DNA from: Methanosarcinales archaeon
GTDB lineage: Archaea > Halobacteriota > Syntropharchaeia > Alkanophagales > Methanospirareceae
Assembly: GCA_025464275.1 (NCBI GenBank)
Contig: JAODGR010000020.1
Coordinates: 1-10,029, forward strand
Direction: 5' to 3'
DNA length: 10,029 bases
Both the position numbers and the translations under genes were made by a program. Positions 6,622 to 10,029 of the stretch are shown here, one piece after another. How positions within the stretch are numbered: the first letter of the stretch is position 1; the number at the start of each line of letters is the position of its first letter. The notes below the pieces were generated by a model. The model did not search any database and was not told where the DNA came from. It saw nothing but the letters and a program-made list of their open reading frames with translations.

Positions 6622-6682
6622 CTTTTTATTTTTACACAGGCAAATATTAGATAAAAGATAAAGGTACTGCCGGAGCGAAATA
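6622..6682. promoter_or_regulatory. Divergent promoter region, prenyltransferase / tRNA-Thr
   Basis: This 61-bp AT-rich spacer serves both directions. On the minus strand TCTAATATT (about 6642-6651) lies about 25 nt from the GTG at 6621. On the plus strand GATAAAAGATAAA (6650-6662) lies about 26 nt upstream of the first tRNA base. The boxes nearly overlap, so the two promoters may interfere. Assigned by spacing and composition only. Confidence 0.5.
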
Positions 6683-6754
6683 GCCGCTGTGGCTCAGTGG
6701 TAGAGCGACTGACTCGTAATCAGTAGGTCGTGGGTTCAAATCCCACCAGCGGCT
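6683..6754 (+). tRNA. tRNA-Thr (anticodon CGU)
   Basis: The 72-nt sequence folds into a full cloverleaf. The acceptor stem is GCCGCTG with CAGCGGC, and the D arm is GCTC...GAGC. The anticodon stem is ACTGA/TCAGT around the loop CTCGTAA, and the T arm is GTGGG/CCCAC with TTCAAAT. The anticodon at 6715-6717 is CGT and reads the threonine codon ACG. The discriminator base is T (U73), as known for threonine tRNAs of some euryarchaea. There is no intron, and CCA is not encoded (CTG follows). The 3' end lies only 4 nt before the first possible proS start codon, so the two are probably on one transcript. Confidence 0.95.
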
Positions 6755-6758
6755 CTGT

Positions 6759-8378
6759 ATGTCCCATACCCATACCCAGAGCCCGACCCAGAACAGGGGT
6801 ACCATTTTGGATAAGGGAGATAACTTCAGTGAATGGTATAATGAGATATTGAAGCGCGCGGAGATACTGGATGTGCGATACCCCGTGAAGGGCTTATACG
6901 TCTGGTATCCATACGGACTCAAATTAAGGAACTTAATCTACAATACCCTCCGCTCTCTCATGGAGAGGGAGCATGAGGAGGTGCTCTTCCCTCTACTGAT
7001 ACGTAGAGACGAGCTATTAAAGGAGAAGGAGCATATAAAGGGCTTTGAAGAGGAAGTCTTCTGGGTCACTCATGGAGGCACCACAAAACTGGATATCCCC
7101 CTTGCACTACGTCCCACATCCGAAACGGCAATATATCCCATCTTCAAACTCTGGATACGGTCACATCGTGACCTGCCCATTCGTGTGTACCAGATTGTAA
7201 ATACCTTCAGATACGAGACGAAACACACCAGACCACTGATTCGAGTCCGTGAGATAACATCCTTCAAGGAGGCACATACCGCACATGCGAGCCGAGCAGA
7301 GGCAGAGGAGCAGATAAAGAAAGCTATTGCATTATACCGGACTTTCTTCGACCTCCTTGCCATTCCTTATGTGATCACCAGGAGACCGAACTGGGATAAA
7401 TTCCCGGGTGCTGAATACTCCATCGCCTTTGATACCCTCATGCCTGATGGCAGGACGATGCAGATTGCCACCATCCATCTGCTCGGCGAGAGCTTTGCCC
7501 GAACGTTTGATATACGCTATGAGACCGAGGATGGCTCCTCAAGATTCGTTAATCAGACGTGCTATGGCATCTCAGAGCGATGTGTGGCTGCGGTCATCGC
7601 CGTACATGGTGACGACCACGGTCTGATTTTACCACCTGCGGTGGCTCCTATCCAGGTGGTTATTGTACCCATCATATTCTCTGCTGCAGAAGGGAAGAAA
7701 GACACGGATGAGGGTACGGGTACAGGTACAGGTACAGGTATGAGTATAAGCATGAGCATGGACCAGGTGAGAGAAGCCTGCATCAACCTGTATGAGCAGT
7801 TGAAAGGAGCAGGTCTGCGCGTTATCCTGGATGACTCACCCGAGAGACCGGGTGCGAAGTATTATTACTGGGAGATGAAGGGTGTACCTCTCAGGATAGA
7901 GCTGGGACCACGTGACTTGGATAACAATAGCTGTGTATTCGTGCGACGCGATGACCCCAACTTCAGAAAGACCAAGGTGCCTCTATCCTCCGTTATCCCC
8001 GAAGTCAGGCGGGTACTGGATGATATCCAGCAGCAGCTCCGTGCACGCGCCAGAGAGACTCTCCTCTCGAATATCCATGCATGGACGGATGAAAGCCGGG
8101 ATAACAAGGAGAAGGAAGGGTTAAGAGAAGGGGTGAGAGGGGGAATCATCTCTTTATACCTCTGCGAGACCGAGAACTGCGGTAAAGAGCTGGAGGACTC
8201 GCTCGGTGCAAGCGTACTGGGTGAGGTATATTATGGGGGTGAGGAGAGTGATGAGGAGAATGGCGGGGATGGTGGTGAAGATGGCGATAGGGATAGGGAT
8301 AGCAGCAGAGGTAGAGGTAGATGCATAGTCTGCGGCGCACACAATGGCAGAAGAGTCTTTGTTGCACACACTTATTAG
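6759..8378 (+). CDS. proS: Prolyl-tRNA synthetase, archaeal type
   Basis: ProRS charges tRNA-Pro with proline in the cytoplasm. Class II core motifs are present: motif 1 region EVLFPLLIRRDELL (74-87), the proline-pocket loop RPTSETAIYP (118-127), motif 2 FRYE...RVRE (150-165), and motif 3 region GISERCVAAVIAVHGDDHGLILPP (270-293). An anticodon-binding domain (about 297-420) follows. Then comes the archaeal C-terminal domain with a four-Cys zinc site (C469, C474, C522, C525) ending in the characteristic Tyr539. The extended frame begins at ATG 6759, 4 nt after the tRNA, but residues 2-16 come from a hexanucleotide repeat. The family N-terminus starts at DKGDNFSEWYNEIL, so TTG 6807 (523 residues), with GGGGT 6 nt upstream, may be the true start. 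Two more repeat-encoded insertions lie at 318-334 and about 493-520. Confidence 0.95.
   Translation: MSHTHTQSPTQNRGTILDKGDNFSEWYNEILKRAEILDVRYPVKGLYVWYPYGLKLRNLIYNTLRSLMEREHEEVLFPLLIRRDELLKEKEHIKGFEEEVFWVTHGGTTKLDIPLALRPTSETAIYPIFKLWIRSHRDLPIRVYQIVNTFRYETKHTRPLIRVREITSFKEAHTAHASRAEAEEQIKKAIALYRTFFDLLAIPYVITRRPNWDKFPGAEYSIAFDTLMPDGRTMQIATIHLLGESFARTFDIRYETEDGSSRFVNQTCYGISERCVAAVIAVHGDDHGLILPPAVAPIQVVIVPIIFSAAEGKKDTDEGTGTGTGTGMSISMSMDQVREACINLYEQLKGAGLRVILDDSPERPGAKYYYWEMKGVPLRIELGPRDLDNNSCVFVRRDDPNFRKTKVPLSSVIPEVRRVLDDIQQQLRARARETLLSNIHAWTDESRDNKEKEGLREGVRGGIISLYLCETENCGKELEDSLGASVLGEVYYGGEESDEENGGDGGEDGDRDRDSSRGRGRCIVCGAHNGRRVFVAHTY
6763..6792 (+). repeat. Hexanucleotide repeat between tRNA-Thr and proS core
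   Basis: Five units (CCCATA, CCCATA, CCCAGA, GCCCGA, CCCAGA) begin 8 nt after the tRNA 3' end and stop just before the conserved proS N-terminus. If translated they give SHTHTQSPTQ; if TTG 6807 is the start they are untranslated leader. Here the minus strand is the purine-rich one. Confidence 0.65.
7712..7759 (+). repeat. Hexanucleotide repeat in proS, domain junction
   Basis: Eight units grade from GGGTAC and AGGTAC through AGGTAT and GAGTAT to GAGCAT. They encode GTGTGTG and then MSISMSM (residues about 318-334). The tract falls in the anticodon-binding domain, right after its first strand VIVPIIFS, where a loop would be expected. The gradual change of unit looks like successive slippage and point mutation. 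Confidence 0.8.
8284..8319 (+). repeat. Hexanucleotide repeat in proS zinc domain
   Basis: Six units (GCGATA, GGGATA, GGGATA, GCAGCA, GAGGTA, GAGGTA) encode GDRDRDSSRGRG. They are preceded by a looser acidic Gly/Glu/Asp stretch from about 8232. Together they fill residues about 493-520, directly before the second zinc-binding pair, CIVC. Confidence 0.7.
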
Positions 8379-8412
8379 TTTGGTCTCCGCTGGAGTTGGA
8401 AAATAAAAAGCG

Positions 8413-8426
8413 AAAAGCTTAAAAAG
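8413..8426 (+). promoter_or_regulatory. BRE/TATA-like promoter of the SIS-domain gene
   Basis: In the 69-bp gap after proS, CGAAAAG followed by CTTAAAAA looks like an archaeal BRE plus TATA box. Its centre is about 26 nt before the GTG at 8448, which would put initiation at or next to that start codon. The gene therefore probably has its own promoter rather than depending on proS read-through. The inference rests on spacing. Confidence 0.5.
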
Positions 8427-8447
8427 AGAGATGGAAATCCTTCCGGT

Positions 8448-9578
8448 GTGGATGTAGAGATGAACCTGAATAAATTCAGTAAAGTCCGCTACATTGAAGA
8501 CGTGATAAAGAACGTCTGTAATATAAAGAGGAGCGAGTTCAAGCCGTTTTATGAGGAACTCTTCGATGCCGACTGTATCATTCTCGTTGGTGAGGGTAGG
8601 TCTCAGAGCGCTCTGTATATCGGCATGGGGCAGCTGAATAAGACGGTACGGACTATGGTAGACATCGATTTCCCCGGCAGGAACATCCTGGAAGCTGCTC
8701 CCCTGCTGGAGAAGAAGCACGATAAGATCGTTCTGCTCGTCAATTCGGGTAGTGGTGAGACCATAACGCCGAAGATAGTGGTCAGGCAACTCACTGATTA
8801 CATCGAGCGCACGGGAACGCCGAAATTCTCCATTAATGCCGTCGTCTCCAATCCCAACTCATCGATAGGAAGGATAGGGGAGCGAGAGTACGGGAACGTG
8901 ATAGAACTGAAGGGCAGGGATAAAAAGTCCAACTCCTCCAATGGCTTCCTCAAGCATGGTATCATGAACGATGTCTATGAACTGGGTTCATTACTCCTCT
9001 TCCAGAAGACAAAAGAGTCACTAAACGAGCACGCTGATTACAGAGCTGTATTTGAGAAGATAGAAGAGGAGTCGCAGATAATAGCCAGAATAGTAAAGGA
9101 GTTTGTCAATTCAGAGATTTATAGGGATGTCATCTCCAGGCTGGAGACGAGGAGCAGGATAACCATGGGTGGTCTGGGTCCGGCGCGGAACGTGGCGAAG
9201 ATGACCGCGATAAGACTGCAGCATGTGAAGAGGGCGATAGGAGATGAAGCCTATTTGTCCGGTCCTTTTGCACCCCGACCACGCGCTGGGGACGTGCTCT
9301 TCCTCATATCATGGTCCGGCGAGACTGAACCACTCCTCGAGTGGTGCAGGGAGCAGAAGGAGATCGGTGGGCATGTATATTCCATCGTGGGGAACGAGTC
9401 CACACTCTCTGCGGAATCGAAGAGCTTCGTCATCCCCTCCTCACCGGTCGATTTCTATGAACGTGCTACATTTGCACTCAGTCCGCTACCACTGCACCTG
9501 GTCCAGCGATTGAATCAGCGTGGCTTCAAATTGCCGGAGTATATCATGAAATGGTGGCAGCACTCGGTGACTCAGTGA
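8448..9578 (+). CDS. Tandem SIS-domain protein, putative sugar-phosphate isomerase/binding protein
   Basis: The 376-residue soluble protein has two SIS (phosphosugar-binding) domains in tandem. The first, about 41-158, contains ILVGEGRSQSA and VNSGSGET (98-105). The second, about 222-350, contains GGLGPARNVA and LISWSGET (286-293). The Ser-rich SGSGET/SWSGET loops are the expected phosphate-binding sites. The double arrangement resembles the isomerase half of GlmS or a duplicated 6-phospho-3-hexuloisomerase, but I cannot assign a substrate, and no glutaminase domain is present. GTG 8448 is taken as the start because a BRE/TATA-like site lies about 26 nt upstream; ATG 8460 is a good alternative. 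The stop overlaps the convergent decarboxylase gene by 7 bp, and no neighbour suggests a sugar pathway. Confidence 0.85.
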   Translation: MDVEMNLNKFSKVRYIEDVIKNVCNIKRSEFKPFYEELFDADCIILVGEGRSQSALYIGMGQLNKTVRTMVDIDFPGRNILEAAPLLEKKHDKIVLLVNSGSGETITPKIVVRQLTDYIERTGTPKFSINAVVSNPNSSIGRIGEREYGNVIELKGRDKKSNSSNGFLKHGIMNDVYELGSLLLFQKTKESLNEHADYRAVFEKIEEESQIIARIVKEFVNSEIYRDVISRLETRSRITMGGLGPARNVAKMTAIRLQHVKRAIGDEAYLSGPFAPRPRAGDVLFLISWSGETEPLLEWCREQKEIGGHVYSIVGNESTLSAESKSFVIPSSPVDFYERATFALSPLPLHLVQRLNQRGFKLPEYIMKWWQHSVTQ

Positions 9579-10029
9579 GAAAGGACAGCTATCACGGTCT
9601 TCCCGCATCTCACTCTACTGCCCCTCTCCACACATACCTCAAAACACTCCGGTATGCTCACATCCACACGTGAGCCGAAGCATATCTTACCCATCCGCTC
9701 ACCCTTGGTTATCTCCTGCCCTTCTCTCACATCACACAGTATCCGCCGTGTGAAGAAGCCTGCTATCTGAACCACCTTTACAGTACCATAAATGGTATCC
9801 AGCTCAATGGTGTTCCTCGTATTGAAATCACTGACTCGCATGAATGCGGGCTTATAAGTGCCTCTCTCCGGCGTTATCCGCTTCACACGCCCGTCCAGTG
9901 GCGCGGCGGTGACATGGAGATTATGGAGATGCATGAATATGGAGACGGAGACCGCTCTACCATCCACTCCTTCTGAGACCCTCAATACCCGACCACTCGC
10001 CGGCGATACCATCTCATCACTCATCTTAT
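9572..10029 (-). CDS. Archaetidylserine/phosphatidylserine decarboxylase-like protein, 5' end beyond window
   Basis: Members make the ethanolamine head group from serine lipids with a pyruvoyl cofactor created by self-cleavage at a Gly-Ser bond. The 150 visible residues contain FMHLHNLHVTAAPLDG, with the conserved His in LHVTAAP, and ICFGSRVDVSIP. In the latter, the Gly-Ser at 117-118 (counting from the Met codon at 10024; near 9671-9676) is the expected cleavage site. The frame stays open through 10025-10029, and the first visible block, MVSPASGRV, normally follows an N-terminal part of several dozen residues with a membrane segment. The gene therefore very likely continues rightward and the Met at 10024 is internal. 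The usual SPADG aspartate is Ser (SPASG). It converges on the SIS gene with overlapping stops. Confidence 0.88.
   Translation of the reverse strand, partial: KMSDEMVSPASGRVLRVSEGVDGRAVSVSIFMHLHNLHVTAAPLDGRVKRITPERGTYKPAFMRVSDFNTRNTIELDTIYGTVKVVQIAGFFTRRILCDVREGQEITKGERMGKICFGSRVDVSIPECFEVCVERGSRVRCGKTVIAVLSH

Noticed and set aside
6647..6922. Minus-strand open frame across the tRNA and proS start
   Set aside because: It reads straight through the antisense of a perfect tRNA, so it is not a gene.
8432..8444. Small inverted repeat GGAAATCCTTCC as an operator or terminator before the SIS gene
   Set aside because: The arms are only 4 bp and lie where initiation is expected; chance is sufficient.
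8154..8789. Long open frame on the minus strand across the proS/SIS junction
   Set aside because: It lies antisense to two clear enzymes, matches no family I recognise, and its low-complexity start and end mirror the repeat tract on the other strand.

Overview
The window looks like euryarchaeal chromosomal DNA. The gene set points to an anaerobic, cytochrome-c-making lineage such as the Methanosarcinales, ANME or Archaeoglobales. The evidence is archaeal-type ProRS with a C-terminal zinc knuckle, a UbiA-family ether-lipid prenyltransferase, the archaea-specific CoA enzyme phosphopantothenate synthetase, an archaetidylserine decarboxylase-like protein, a CcmE with the CxxxY (not HxxxY) haem-binding motif, and BRE/TATA-like promoters. 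ANME-1-type archaea would fit well, but that assignment is inference. Nothing suggests a plasmid, phage or insertion sequence; most of the window is well-packed core gene content.

Layout, left to right. (1) Minus strand: the possible first codons of an unknown gene at the edge, then mutL with an intact ATPase and endonuclease domain. (2) Plus strand, divergent from mutL: a pol-beta-superfamily nucleotidyltransferase of unknown role. (3) A cytochrome c maturation locus: ccmC-ccmD-ccmE on the minus strand, where ccmD is only 45 codons, and ccmA divergent on the plus strand. No ccmB, ccmF, ccmG or ccmH is visible. (4) Minus strand: a UbiA prenyltransferase (DGGGP synthase) coupled by an ATGA overlap to phosphopantothenate synthetase. 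(5) Plus strand: tRNA-Thr(CGU) followed within 4 nt by the longest possible proS reading frame, then proS. (6) Plus strand: a tandem SIS-domain protein. (7) Minus strand: an archaetidylserine/phosphatidylserine decarboxylase-like gene that runs off the right edge and overlaps the SIS gene tail to tail.

The genes serve separate housekeeping roles: mismatch repair, haem delivery to apocytochromes c, CoA and ether-lipid synthesis, translation, and polar lipid head groups. I see no defence or biosynthetic island. The most unusual pattern is a set of imperfect 6-bp-period repeats at seven places. Five lie inside genes (mutL, the nucleotidyltransferase, ccmA, and proS twice). Two lie in spacers, one in the mutL/nucleotidyltransferase promoter region and one between tRNA-Thr and the conserved start of proS. 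The units differ between sites but always keep frame, and inside genes they encode dipeptide runs in what look like linkers or loops. Other points of note are a ccmA without an adjacent ccmB, the loss of the usual SPADG aspartate in the decarboxylase, and TATA-like boxes about 25 nt from several start codons, which suggests leaderless first genes.
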